Origin: Phyllostachys edulis
Taxonomy: Eukaryota; Streptophyta; Magnoliopsida; Poales; Poaceae
Length of the DNA stretch: 64,000 nt
Assembly: GCA_036346405.1 (NCBI GenBank)
Contig: CM070546.1
Coordinates: 101,438,826 to 101,502,825 of the forward strand
Direction of reading: 5' to 3'
Every line of letters begins with the position of its first letter. Position 1 is the stretch's first letter. This document shows positions 11,790-23,877 of the stretch, piece after piece. The notes beneath the pieces are model-generated. The model worked only from the letters and a program-made list of their open reading frames with translations. It had not been told where the DNA came from and made no database searches. The position numbers and the translations under genes are program-made.

Positions 11790-12170
11790 GAAAAGGAGGC
11801 AGATAATTCCTGTCCAATTTGATGTCGTATCAAAAAAATAGTTCAAGATATCGTTTTTTAGTCTTGTTCCGTATCCGATATTATTTAGAATATAGGAAAA
11901 GTAATATCCGACCCGTATCTAGTATTTTATAGGATATCCGATAAATCAAAAAATGGATATCCGATAAATATCAATATCCTTTAATATCTTCTATGGTTTT
12001 CTAGTCATTGACTAATATATAATATGAATTTACATTTAATTATGTTTATGTTGTTAATTAGGATAAATAATTCTCTAATACGTAGTGTAATTTGATACTT
12101 TTGTTGGTGAAGTTATATCTTTACTTTATGTGTGCACTATTCGTCAAGTTATCCGTAACTAATTTGAATC
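11790..12170. other. AT-rich DNA with repeated TATCCGA words, possible hAT remnant
   Basis: TATCCGAT, TATCCGACC, ATATCCGATAAA and similar words recur between 11870 and 11970. Such subterminal repeats are common in Ac/Ds-type (hAT) elements, and a similar composition occurs at 34885–34950 and 35890–35980. No termini or 8-bp duplication could be defined. Confidence 0.25.
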
Positions 12171-12603
12171 CAATCCGCATCTGTCTTGTGCTCCAACACA
12201 AAGGAGGTCTGGACCGAGGGAGAGGTCTAGACACAGAAGAGGTCCTGGAAAGGAGAAGCCAAGCTCAAAGGCACACAGAGCAAAAAGAGAAAAGGAAAAC
12301 TCCAACAAACTCTAGAAGAAACCGAACTGATTAGTTAAAGTTTGGCTTAGTCATTTTAAACACCTCGAATTCTGAAAATCTCAGGTTAAGCTTTGAAACT
12401 CTCATCAAAATCAAACGGTTCTTTTTAATTTGAATTTTTTTTTCAAAAACTCTGGACAAACGAGACGTTACAAACCTACTCCCCTTAAAGCGAATCTCGA
12501 CCCCGAAATTCGGGCTGACTATAGAATAGGTTGGGGGAACACGAGTTTTTGCTCACTCTTCCAACTAATTCCTCTTTTGAGTGAGGCAAAACCGCAACAA
12601 ACA

Positions 12604-13749
12604 CTACACACTTACCGGGATTGGAGTTACAGTGGTGGGCTTGCTCCACAAAGAACAGTTCACTTGGCCTCTTGCAGAAGGAACTGGAGGTCTGGTAGCT
12701 TGACTTGAGGCTTGGGGAGGGACTTGCTTCCGCGAGTGACACTGAGGGCAGTTGTTGGCGAAATGACCCCAATGATGGCAGTTGAAGCACTGGATACCTT
12801 GACAAACTTGACACTTTTGGGTCAGCTTTGTCTTGGTCTTTGTTGTCCAAGGTGTGAGCTCCACGAGAGGTCGGGTGGTATTCTTCTTGAGGTCTTGAGG
12901 GCACCAGAGGTCTGAGTCTTTGTCTTTGGTCTTTGTCTTTGCACAAACGTCCTAGCTTGCTGAGGGTGTCCTTGATGAGCACCGGGTTGTGACATCTTCC
13001 TCTTGTATGACTCTGCAAGCTCACGACGGGATTCTTCAATCAGCAGGGCTTTGTTCACAAGATGCTGGAAATCCGCATATGCTAATGACTTGGATCTTCA
13101 AGCTTGGGTTGAGTCCTCGCTTAAACCTCTTCTGTCTGGCATCATCGGTGAAAACATCCTTTGGGGCATAACGAGCAAGCTGAGTGAACTTGTTGAGATA
13201 TTCACCCACTGACAAACTTCCTTGCTTTAGCTCGCGAAACTCATTCTTCTTCATTTCTACCTTCCCATCTAGAATATGGTAGTGGCGGAAGGCTTTAGAG
13301 AATTCGGTCCAATTGATGCTCTGGGGATCTGCATGGGCTGCACAATAGTTCTCCCACCATTCTGCTGCTGTACCTTTAAGTTGGTGCGATGCATAGAGAA
13401 CTCTTTCACGGTCGTCATAACGGATGATAGCAAGCTTCCTTTTTGTCGTGCGCAGCCAGTCATCGACGTCCAAAGGCTCAGAGGAACTAGAGAATGTAGG
13501 AGATCAGGTCCACATGAACTTTGCCAACTTGGACTGAGGGAAAACTGGTGGTGGTGGCGGCAAGGCAGCAGCTTGGCTGTTCTGGTTCATCATTGAGAGC
13601 AGGGCAGCAACTGTTTGGTTCTGTTGAGCCATCATTTGGTTCATGTTCTGCATCATGGCATTCATCAACTGAGCTTGGGCTGCCATAAACTGACTCAAAT
13701 TCTGATCCACTGGCTCATCTTGACTTGCTGAATGACGAGTCTGAACCAT
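12604..13749 (-). pseudogene. Ty3/gypsy Gag polyprotein, broken
   Basis: The reading frame starts at ATG 13749 (MVQTRHSASQ), contains a glutamine/methionine-rich N-terminus, a retrotrans_gag capsid core (DVDDWLRTTKRKL, GTAAEWWENYC, MKKNEFRELKQGSLSVGEY) and a CCHC zinc knuckle CFNCHHWGHFANNC near 12790. Breaks: an in-frame TGA at 13504–13506, a frameshift near 13060, and another before the zinc knuckle near 12860. It is inactive. The role in life was to form the element's capsid and bind its RNA. Confidence 0.85.
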
Positions 13750-14282
13750 CTGCACAAACTTCTCAGGTTTAATAGATGGGGAGAAAGAAGCACAATAGGT
13801 GAGAGAGAAAAGCATCATAGATAAGTGAGAATAAGGGAGAAAGATGGAACATCCTAGTTGGGAAAAGTAGGTTTAACCCAAAAGAGCAAGTGGCCAAGAG
13901 GCCAAAAGAGGCAAAAAGATGCAGTATGACCTCCTACTGGAGTCTTATTGCACAAGCTAACGATACGACAACAGGGAGGACTACTCTACTGGAGCACCTT
14001 TAATTAACTTAAGGGGAGGGTCAACTAGAACAAGGCTCGGTCCTATAGATATTACTAAGATAAGGAGATCAATTGAGTTTGAAAACAAGGTTCCAGAAAG
14101 GATAAGATGCAAGAGCCTGAGAATAAGACAAGAAAAGACTAGAGTGAGGTGAGAACAGAATAGAACAAGACAAGAGGAGAACCACTAGTCAGATTTTCAA
14201 GTTGGTTTGATTTAGAAAATAGCTTTTGAAACAGACTAAAACGACCATGCTAACTAAGGTTACGTCCTGCAGTCGGTATGGA

Positions 14283-14294
14283 GCTCTGATACCA
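14283..14294 (-). other. Primer-binding site of the Ty3/gypsy remnant
   Basis: On the minus strand TGGTATCAGAGC follows the LTR end CTCACA by a few bases and precedes the gag start by about 530 bp, as expected for priming by initiator Met-tRNA. Confidence 0.75.
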
Positions 14295-14307
14295 CCTTTG
14301 TGAGAAC

Positions 14308-14510
14308 CTGTCTCGGGAGGTCCTGGGAGAGAGCTCCTGGAGAGATCTCCCAGGACCTCCTAGAGGGTCCGACAGGACCACCTGGAGGTCTGGGAGGTCC
14401 TCCAAGACCACCCGAGGAGGTCTCCCAGGACCACCAGGAGGTCTCCAGGACCTCCCCAAGAGGACTCGAAGGTCCACCCGGAGGTCCTTCAAGACCACCT
14501 GAGGATCCCA
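14308..14510. repeat. Palindrome-rich GGTCCTCC / GGAGGTCC array
   Basis: About 200 bp made of short words such as CAGGACCACCAGGAGGTC and their complements, repeated in both orientations with variable spacing, inside the presumed 5' LTR of the gypsy remnant. Many hairpins are possible. It is not a simple tandem repeat. Confidence 0.7.
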
Positions 14511-14675
14511 GCCCCTGTGCACCATGAGCTAGTCCCAAGATCAGATTGGCTAGCTTGCACAGGCTCAACAATTAGTGTAATCAATTCCATACCACAAGCA
14601 CAAAAGATGAAGCAGACAAATTAACACGTATTATTAGCAAAAGACCTTAAGGTCAAGGTTTTTACAAGGTTGCCC

Positions 14676-14927
14676 CCGGTCAGACCGCACCCCGGTCCGA
14701 CCGCGCAATACACGCCGGTCTGATCGCCCTTAGGGTTTGAGGTTTCCTGTTTTGGTCTTTTGCTTTGGGGTTTTGGTTTATATTCAATACAAGTCTTCCG
14801 CTGTACTTGTAGATTGATCTTCATAGCTTCCATAGCTACTGGAGTGAAATTGATGCTGAATCCGATCAAAGTGAAAAAGTGAGTGTGCTCCTATTCACCC
14901 CCCTCTAGTCGCCTTTTCGGTCCAACA
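14676..14927 (+). repeat. Truncated 5' LTR (about 250 bp) of copia copy 1
   Basis: Matches the last 250 bp of the 3' LTR, from the CCGGTCAGACCG region to the terminal TCGGTCCAACA. About 1.5 kb of U3/R is missing. Confidence 0.85.
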
Positions 14928-14929
14928 AG

Positions 14930-14941
14930 TGGTATCAGAGC
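14930..14941 (+). other. Primer-binding site of copia copy 1
   Basis: TGGTATCAGAGC two bases after the LTR end, complementary to initiator Met-tRNA. Confidence 0.9.
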
Positions 14942-14985
14942 TCGGTTAGTTCAATCTTGATCTTAACCGGTCACTGAACTTGGTG

Positions 14986-15897
14986 ATGGATAAGTACTCG
15001 ACCAAGCCGCATATCTTCGATGGACTCGACTATGCCTATTGGAAGAATCGCATGCGAGTCTTCCTTCAGAGCGAAGGACAAGCTATATGGGAGGTTGTTC
15101 GAGCTCCGCTCGTTTTGTCCGAGGTTGCTTCGCCGGCTTCAGCAGCCCTCTTGGCAAACAACCATAAGACTAAGAATCTCCTATATGTTGGGCTTGGTAG
15201 ACAGGAGTACGATAGGATTTACAACCTTGAGAACGCACATGAGATTTGGCACACCCTCAAAACTTACCATGAGGGATCGTCCCAGATCAAGCAAGTGCGC
15301 CAGACGGTCTACAAGCGAGAGTATAACAAATTTGAGATGCGTCCTGGCGAGAGCATCGATGATGTTTTTACTCGCTTTAACAAGGTGATCGATCAGATGA
15401 GAGCTGTTGACATTGAGTACTCTCAATCTGAGAATGCCACCCACCTCTTGGCTACAATCAACACCGAGGAGTGGGAGATGAAGGCTACTGCCATTGAAGA
15501 GAACGTCGATCTCTCTAGTCTCACTTTGGAGCTGCTTTATAGCAAGCTCAAGACTCATGAGATCAAGAGAGACAGTCTTCCTAAGAAGGATAACATGGCT
15601 TTGGTAGCTGATCCTCTGAAAAGAACTTCTGATGGTTCTTCTGAGTCTTCTTCTGGATTTTCACTTGCATGTTTACCTGCAATTCAAGAAGAAGAGTTTG
15701 AGAGTCTTCCTGAGGCTGATTTAGCTCTTTTAGCCAAAAAAGTCACACGGACCTATAACAATGTTAGAAACAAGAAGAGAGGTGGCTTTGTGACGTGCTA
15801 TGAGTATGGAGAGTTATATCATATCCGAGCAAACTGCCCCAAGCTGAAAGGTAAGGGCAACCGCAAGGATGAGAAGCCTGCCTGGAAGAAGCCTTAG
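14986..15897 (+). pseudogene. Copia Gag, copy 1
   Basis: Starts at ATG 14986 (MDKYSTKPHIFDGLDYAYW) and shows a UBN2-type capsid region ending in a defective zinc knuckle near 15798–15838, where the second cysteine is tyrosine (CYEY in place of CYEC in copy 2). A TAG at 15895–15897 replaces a CAA in copy 2. The frame continues after the stop through the acidic linker and coiled-coil region (about 15931–16715), which has further frame breaks. Confidence 0.85.
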
Positions 15898-17289
15898 GGG
15901 AGCAAGCCCAAGTATGATACTTCCAAGCTCATGAAGGTCGCTCACCGGGTCCTTGCCGCTTTTGGAGAGCAATCCATGAGCGATGTGGACTCCGGGAGCG
16001 AGGAGGACAAGGAGGAGGAGCTCCCTCAAGATAAGAAAGGGAAGGCCATTTACTTCACCGGCATGTACTTCATGGCCGATTCCGTCGACGCCGATTATAA
16101 CGATAAGGTACCTCCTTCCTATGATGTTCTTTCTGCTAGATGCGACACAATGTTTGAGCAACTCATGAGTCAGGATAAGGCCTTAGAGTTTACCATGGCT
16201 AGGAACAAGGACTTAGAGTCACAAGCAGATAATTTGACTTTAGAACTTGTAAATGCTAAGACTCTTGAATTCGATAATGTTCATCTTGCCATGCTCTACA
16301 CTCTGAATTTGCTAAACTGCAATCTACTCATGATATTGCTTTGCACCAACTTGAAAATGCTAGTACTGTGCTAATTGATGTTAAATCTGCTCCCTATGAA
16401 AAATGCTTAGAGTCTAGTAAGTTGGATGCCTCTGGTAATGTTAAATCTAGTTTTTGCTCTTTCTACTTAGAACGTGGACATGAAGTTAAAGACATTCTAG
16501 AAGCAGTTAGAGCTAAATATGCCAAGCTTAAGGACATAATTGAGTCCACCCTTTGTGCCTCATGTGCAGCCTATAAGCTTGAAGTTGCTTTTCTTAAGGA
16601 GAAACATGCTAGAGCCATTAAGCCCAAGACTTGTGAATCATGTGTTAAGTTTGGAAAAGAAAATGCTTACCTTAAGGACACACTAGAAAATTCTCTAAAG
16701 GTAAGAAACAGTTAAACATGGTTCTGGACACGTCTAAAACTCCTTATAAGAAGCAAGGGTTATGATACAACTCTGCTCAGGACAAATCCAAGCCTAATGT
16801 CATTCAGGTCTTAGAAAATGGCTTAGTTGAATTCACAACTCAACCTGCAAAAATAATTTTCAAATCTGCAGGTTTTGTCCAACCTTCTTTTGAGTCAAAA
16901 GGTGCTTCTCCCAGTGGTACCAAATACCATTGCATCTATTGCAAGAAGAATGGACATTTGGTTGAGTTCTGTTGGCTTAGGTTGAAGAACGCTAAGAAAA
17001 ATATTACTAGAATTTCATCTAATCAACCTAGAGCTTTTATGAGACATGGTCATTTAAAAAGGAAGAAACCTGGACTAGGATTTGTTTCGCATGCTCATAA
17101 GGTTCCTAGACAGGATGTTTCTCATGTTTGTGTAACCATTGCTCATAGTAGAACTTCAAATAAAATCAAGGATAACACTTCTGCTTTGCATACTACTCGT
17201 AGACATGTGTCTCAGTACTCGGTTCTCAAGTCATGTTTAACTAACCACAGTATTGAGATACATCGATCTTTTGTGCCTTGATTTTTAGG

Positions 17290-18956
17290 ATCACCGCCGA
17301 AGGAGGAAGAACACGTGGCTCGTCGACTCCGGCTGTTCACGCCACATGACCGGAGACTCTAGATGGTTCACTTCCTTCACGCGGTCGACGAGTGATGACT
17401 TTATCACCTTTAGAGATGATACACAAGGGCGAATTGAAGGAACGAGATCAATCAAGGTGAATGATAGATTCATCTTAAAGGACGTCGCCCTTGTGGAGAA
17501 GCTAAGGTACAACTTGCTTTCTGTTTCGCAGCTTCTTGATGATGGCTACGAAACTCGTTTTAAGAAAAATGCCTATCGAGTGCTTGATTCTGCCGGTAAG
17601 CTTGTTTTTGGGATTTCTAGAGTTGGTAGAATCTTTGGAGCTGATTTTTCTGAATCTCTAGCTGGATCTCTTAAATGTTTAATTGCATATTCTTCTAATA
17701 TCTGCCTTTGGCACCGACATTTGGGGCACATTGGTTTTGATCATCTGACGCGAGTCAGCGGTCTTGATCTCATGAGAGGTTTGCCTAAACTCAAAGCCGT
17801 CAAGGATCTTTGTATATGCGCCACATAGGCATGGCAAGCAAGTTGCCGCCTCACACCCTTCATTGACTATGGTTATGACTGACGGACCGGGATAGTTGCT
17901 TCACATGGATACTGTTGGTCCTGTTAGGGTTCGGTCAGTCAGTGGCAAATGGTACATTCTTGTCATAGTCGATGATTTTTCGAGATACTCTTGGGTGTTC
18001 TTTCTTGCTTCGAAGGATGAGGTTTTTGATCACTATCATGATCTTGTTCTTCGTTTGGCTTCTGAACTTCCTGGTGCCTTGAGAGCGATCCGTAGTGACT
18101 ATGGCACGGAGTTCAAGAATGCTTCTTTTGCCTCTTTTGTCTTTGGCGCGGTATTGAGTATCAATTCTCTTCTCCACACGTCCCTCAACAAAATGGCGTT
18201 GTGGAAAGGAAGAACAGAACCTTAGTCGAGATGGCTAGGGCGATCTTTGGATGAGTATAGCACAGAGGAGGTTTTGGGCGAAGCTATTACTCTGACTTGC
18301 CATATTTCAAACCGTGTCTTCTTGAGACGTCCTTGGGCATGACTTCTTATGAGCTTCGATTTGGTAGAAAACCCTCTGTCTCTCACTTTCGAGTCTTTGG
18401 ATCAAAGTGTTTTATTCTCGAGACAGGAAACCTAGATAAATTTGAATCAAGGACTTGTGATGGTTTATTTCTGGGTTATCCTGCTCATTCGAGGGGTTTT
18501 CGGGTTTTTAATTTTGAAACTAACATTGCCCAGGAGACATACAATGTCACTTTTGATGAGATTAGCCTTGGAGCTAGATCAGATGTTTCAGGTGACATAC
18601 AGGTGACAGAGAACATTTTTGTTGAAGAAGATGGGGATGAGTTCGATATTGCTTCTCCACCTATTGCTGATGCTCCTGTCCAAGCTCTAGAACATGCTAC
18701 GACTGCTTCACCTCCAATTGAGGCTCCTGTTGCATCTTCATCATCAGCAGTACCTGCGGAGGTTGAGGAGATGCAATCTCCCCCAAGCGCTCCACTGCAT
18801 ATTCAGAAGCAACACCCTCCAGATCAGATGATTGGTAATCTTCATAAGCGAGTCACTCGCTCCAGGTATCATGATCCGAGTCTCTTCTCTCATTCTGCAT
18901 TTGTAGCTTCTTTTGAACCCCGTGATATATCACATGCTTTATCTGATTCTAGCTAG
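17290..18956 (+). pseudogene. Copia protease–integrase region, copy 1
   Basis: Aspartic protease motif DSG at 17325–17333, GAG-pre-integrase motif LWHRHLGHIG near 17706–17735, then integrase core (DTVGPVRVRS, VDDFSRYSWVFFL, RSDYGTEFKN) and the C-terminal FGSKCFILETGN and FLGYPAHSRGF segments. There is a stop near 17828, frameshifts near 18140 and 18240, and a stop at 18954–18956. Confidence 0.85.
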
Positions 18957-20446
18957 GTCAATGACATGCATGAGGAGTTAGAGAATTTTGAGAGAAACAA
19001 GGTCTGGAACCTAGTAGAGTCTCCTAGTGGTCATAATGTGATAGGAACCCGTTGGGTGTTCAAAAATAAACAAAATGAGGGTGGTTCTGTGGTTAGAAAC
19101 AAGGCTAGGTTGGTAGCTTAGGGTTTTAGCCAAGTTGAGGGGTTAGACTTTGATGAGACATTTGCTCCTGTTGCTAGACTAGAAGCCATTCGTATTCTGC
19201 TTGTATTTGCTGCATCTAAGAGATTTAGGTTGCATCAAATGGATGTTAAGAGTGCCTTTCTGAATGGTTTTATAGAGGAGGAAGTGTATGTTAGGAAACC
19301 CCCTGGCTTTGAGAATCCCAAGCACCCAGACCGTGTTTTTAAGCTATCCAAAGACTTGTATGGTCTTAAGCAAGCCCCTAGAGCCTGGTATGATAGACTT
19401 AAGACCTTTTTCCTTAAGAATGATTTTGAAATGGGAAAGGTAGATAAGACTCTTTTCATTCTTAGGCATGGCAATGACTTCCTGCTTATTCAGATTTACG
19501 TGGATGATATTATCTTTGGTGGTTCTTCTCATGCTCTAGTTTCCAGTTTTTCTGAGACCATGTCCAGGGAATTTGAGATGAGTATGATGGGAGAGCTCAA
19601 CTACTTTCTAGGACTTCAAATCAAGCAATGCAAGGAAGAGATCTTCATCCATCAAACAAAGTACACCAAGGATCTGCTCAAGCGCTTCGAGATGGGTGAT
19701 CGCAGTTTATCGCCACTCCCATGGCGACTTTGGTCTTTGGATCCAGATGAGGAAGGAGAAGCCGTGGATCAACGTGAGTACCGTAGCATGATCGGCTCCC
19801 TTCTTTACCTGACGGCCTCAAGACCAGACATCCACTTCATGGTCTGCCTCTGTGCAAGGTTTCAGGCGTCTCTGAGGACTTCACATCGCCAAGTCATTAA
19901 GTGCATCTTCAGGCACCTACACTATACCCTCCAGTATGGCATTTGGTTTTCCTGTTCTTCTTCGCTATTCATTCGGGGATTTTCTGATTCTGATTTTGCG
20001 GGCTGTCGGCTAGATAGGAAGAGTGCCTCTAGCATTTGTCATTTCTTAGGCACTTCTCTTGTCCCTTGGTCATCTAGGAAGCGGTTCTCATTGCACAATC
20101 CATCTTTGAAAATATGTAGTCTGCTTTTGCTAGTTCTTTGTAGTCGATTTTGTGGATGGTCTCCACTCTTAAAGACTTTAGATTAAATTTTGCTAGTGTT
20201 CTTCTTTTCTATGATAACACTTCTACCATTAATATTGCTAAAAACCCAATGCAACATTCTAGGACCAAGCACATTGACATTCACTATCACTTTCTTAGAG
20301 ATCATGTTGAGAAGGGTGATGTTGTGCTACATTTTGTGGAGTCCGAGGCTCAGTTGGCTGATATCCTCACCAAGCTATTTGACCCAACAAGGTTTGCCAC
20401 CTTGAGGAGTGAGTTAGGGGTAATTTATCCCTATGGGTTGGTTTGA
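18957..20446 (+). pseudogene. Copia reverse transcriptase–RNase H, copy 1
   Basis: The RT region includes MDVKSAFLNGFI, YGLKQAPRAWYDRL and the catalytic YVDD at 19497–19508. RNase H motifs follow (SDSDFAGCRLDRKS), and the end reads SEAQLADILTKL. A stop occurs near 19121 and a frameshift near 20080–20185 scrambles the RNase H TEAEY region. It is inactive, but retains the catalytic RT segment that copy 2 has lost. Confidence 0.88.
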
Positions 20447-22132
20447 GGGGGAGTTGGATCTTTTCTAATCTTTCCTTGTTCATCTGATCTTTTCTTGATC
20501 TTCTTTTGAACTTTTTGATCATTTTTTATCTTTTTAGGCCTTTTGAGCTTCTCTTGCATCTCATTGTATCATATTGCATTCATATGAAAACACAAAAAGA
20601 TGCATTGTAATATAAGCTTTTCTGCTTATTTTTTAAAAGTGACGAAGCTTTGCTTATTACCCTTTGGAACTTTAGTATTTCAATTCTTGCTCAATGCCAT
20701 GTTTAGTTCTTTGAGTTGCTAGAATTATCATGCTTTCACATGTGTAGCTAAGTCTTTGCTAAATGAGCTAGAATTTTAAGACAACTTGAACTAAAAACTG
20801 TAATTTGTGGATGTTTTAGCTAGTTGCACAATTAGTGCTCCTTTTGTGACATTGGCCCTGTCAAAATTGCTTTGTTAGCTCTTGAATCTAAAATTGATCA
20901 TTACTTGAGCTTCTTGTTCTTTTGAGAATCTAAAACTGCTCTTGTGAAAAATTGAAAAATCAATTTTCAAAATTGTCATATGATTAAATTGTGCCAAACT
21001 ACTCTGACGAGACTGCATGTCATAGACATGAACTTGGAGATAGTTTGATGATCCAGACGATCTCATGGGGACTGTTTGTCAAAATTGACAATGAACCTCA
21101 AGATTTGTCGCCCTAGTAGAAGCTTAGGAAGAGTTTGTGGATGGCTCCTAGTCTAGGATCTTCTTCATTAAGATATACCTTTAATCAACTTCTGGTCGAA
21201 GCTTAGGAAGAGTTTGTGGATGGCTCCTAGTCCAGGATCTTCTTCACTAAGTTAGACCATTAGTCAACTTCAACATTCATTGCAAATGAAAAACTGTCGA
21301 AAAAATGGGCGTTTGAGAACATTGAGCAAAATGATTCAATTTAGGACATGTTTGTCTCTTAATGTGGTCATTGTTAGCTTTTTGATCTCACATTGATATT
21401 TTGACATGGTCAGTATTATTTTAGGATCCATGTTGATGAACTTGCTAAATTTGAAGCTTTGCTTAAATTGATAAAATTCATTGCTTTACTTTGAGCCTTC
21501 GAGTTTAGCTTTGATATATATGTCTTAACATGATCTTGCTAGCGGTTTTAGGATTGATCTCTAAAATTGAAAAATACAAAAATGAAGCCACTCCATTGCA
21601 TTTCATGCATGCTCATTCTTATGCTTTTTCCTCAATTATGCATTTGTTATCTCTGGACGAGAGGAATGCGTGATTCCTTGATGACTCCATTGTCAAAGGG
21701 GGAGAAGATGTATCAAAATGTTTGAAAGGGGGAGCCTTTTGGAGAAAATAGGAGAATTTGAAATTTTCTGAAATTTGAGGATCATAGTGAGGGGGATGTT
21801 CTTATTTGCATTCTTATGATCTTATTTCCATTTCTGAACTTGAATTGCAATTCTTGCAACCTCACAATGTTCAAAGGTCAATTTGAACAATTGTTCTTTC
21901 ATATGGACCTTAAGTGAGATTTTGACTCTTTTTTGGAAAATGAAGCTTTCTCACTTTCTTTTCCCGTATCTCACTTGCCTATGCTATTCTAAAGCCAACT
22001 TGGTCATTTCCATTGTTTTCTCTTGCATTTAGACCAAGTTGTGCCTTTGTGCGAAAACGTCGAGTTTTTATTTTTCAAACCTCAAAATTTGCATTTGTGG
22101 GAAATTACCAATGTGTTCATCAAATGGGAGAT
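20447..22132 (+). other. Post-pol non-coding region of copia copy 1
   Basis: 1.7 kb between the pol stop and the 3' LTR with no long open frame. It contains a 79-bp tandem duplication (21119–21197, 21198–21276) starting GAAGCTTAGGAAGAGTTTG. The purine-rich CAAATGGGAGAT just before 22133 is the probable polypurine tract. SIRE-type elements often carry an env-like ORF here; none is visible. Confidence 0.75.
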
Positions 22133-23877
22133 TGTGGATATCATGGGGATATGTGCACGATCTTAGGATGATGTTACAATTGGCAATGTGGTTAAAGGTT
22201 TATCGAATCACGGGTTTTCATCAAAGGTTAAAGTGCTGCGAGGCAAGTGTGGTCAGATCGATGTTGGGCGCGCGGTCAAACCGGCCATTGAATGGCGGTC
22301 TGACCGATTTTGTTCTGTTCATCGGCCAATCGGTGGCGATGGGTGTTGGGTTAGGTTAAGTTCATGGGTTTCAGTGCATATGTGTTGCATGATGCATGTT
22401 TTGACTAACGTGGGTCAAGTTGTGAAGAACTTGTTCCTGGAATCAATTTCTTTGTCTATTGTTGTGCAGGTTGCTTGGAGATCAATGACGGTCAACGACG
22501 ATGATGATCGGGACTAAGCTTGGAGAGCTGAGGTCCAGAACGATCGGGGATACCGGGTGAGGTCAATGAAGTCAAGCATTGCGCAAAATGGACAAAGATG
22601 ACCGAACAGTCAGTTCGGTGCGACGGGTTGGATCAAGCAGCATGGGGGTCGGTGCAAGTGCCATGGTGGTTTTGGTGGAAGCCGGATGGGAGAGACTTGT
22701 CGACATGATGAGAGCCGTTGATCAACCTACACGTGGCGAAGCATGGAGGTGCTTCACGAAGATTGGACTCGGTCTTTGGAAAAAGATCGAGAAGGGGTAT
22801 TTTGGTAATTTTACCTAAATACCGCCTTGATGACCTTGTGTCAACCCGCGGCGCAAGATGGCGCATGAAGAAGCAGATTAGGTCAAGAGGAGATGAAGAC
22901 AACGCTTTAAAATGCGTGCGTGAGTGAACCCGTTTGTGTGTGGGCCTAACGGGTGCCCATTAGGGTTTTCCTTCTAGAAGGTCTAAGCCTCCACTATAAA
23001 TAGAGAAGGGTGGTGGCTGCACCCCCTTAACCCTTTCATTTATTTTGGAACCCTAGTTTGCTTAGGGAGAGGATAGTTGGAGGTTAGGGTTCTAAAGAGT
23101 TGGATTTGATTTCGTGCTCATGTATTGAGTCTTTGTCCTCCTTGATAGTGGATGTAAACCAATACCATATCAAAATCAATCCAAGGAAAGATTTCTCAAG
23201 ATGAGTCTATTTGTTTTCCTTCTCTCTATTTGGTGATTTTGAGTCTTTCTTTGATCCGCGAGTTTTTGCTTGGTTTCTTGCCTTGATCAAACTTGCTATG
23301 ATATGTGGGAACCCATCTAGGATCATCTTGATCATCATTCACCCACGAGCAAGTTTCTAGATCATATTTCGATTTTGACTCATTTTGGAGCAACCTTCAT
23401 TCAAACTGAAAAAGATAGGAACTTTGGCATGGATCTACGCGATCTTTGATTGGAATAGGTTCCTAATATCTTAGAGAATGTATGTCTCAAGTTTCGCGGA
23501 GTTTGCCCTTGTAGATCGAAAGTTAGGTCAATTTGCAATCTTGAACTCGGGCTGTTTTCACTATTCTTCGTCAGGTGCGGTCAAACCGCCCTCAGACCAC
23601 CGGTCAGACCACTCATTTGCCGCCAATCAGGCCGCACCCCGGTCCGACCACGCAATACACGTCGGTCTGACCGCCCTTAGGGTTTGAGGTTTCCTGTTTT
23701 GGTCTTTTGCTTCGGGGTTTTGGTTTGGATTCAATACAAGTCTCGCTGTACTTGTAGATTGATCTTCATAGCTTCCATAGCTACTGGAGTGAAATTGGTG
23801 TTGAATACGATCAAAGTAAAAAAGTGAGTGTGCTCCTATTCAACCCCCCCCCCTCTAATCGCCTTTTCGGTCCAACA
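22133..23877 (+). repeat. 3' LTR of copia copy 1
   Basis: Starts TGTGGATATCATGGGG and ends TCGGTCCAACA (TGTGGA/TCCAACA ends). The TATA box TATAAATA lies at 22995–23002. U5 holds several CGGTCNGACCG-like words between 23576 and 23680. The LTR matches those at 41744–43652 and 49757–51608. Confidence 0.9.

Larger units (their letters stand above)
12471..14570 (-). mobile_element. Ty3/gypsy remnant, gag only (pol missing)
   Basis: Minus-strand order: LTR end GGTTCTCACA (right of 14299), Met-tRNA primer-binding site, gag, then directly a purine-rich GCTTTAAGGGGAGTAGG and an LTR-like TGTAACGTCTCG at about 12471. Protease, reverse transcriptase and integrase are absent, so the element is deleted or non-autonomous. 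Outer LTR limits are not clear: the two presumed LTRs do not obviously match by eye. Confidence 0.6.
14676..23877 (+). mobile_element. Ty1/copia element, SIRE/Maximus type, copy 1 (5' LTR truncated)
   Basis: Layout: truncated 5' LTR (about 14676–14927), PBS, gag, protease–integrase, RT–RNase H, a 1.7-kb non-coding stretch, and a full 3' LTR (22133–23877). Long LTRs, a large gag followed by a coiled region, and a long post-pol stretch fit the SIRE/Maximus lineage; the lineage is inferred. The element carries several stops and frameshifts and is inactive. The right flank begins AAATC within a LINE. A left target duplication cannot be tested because the LTR start is lost. Confidence 0.85.
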
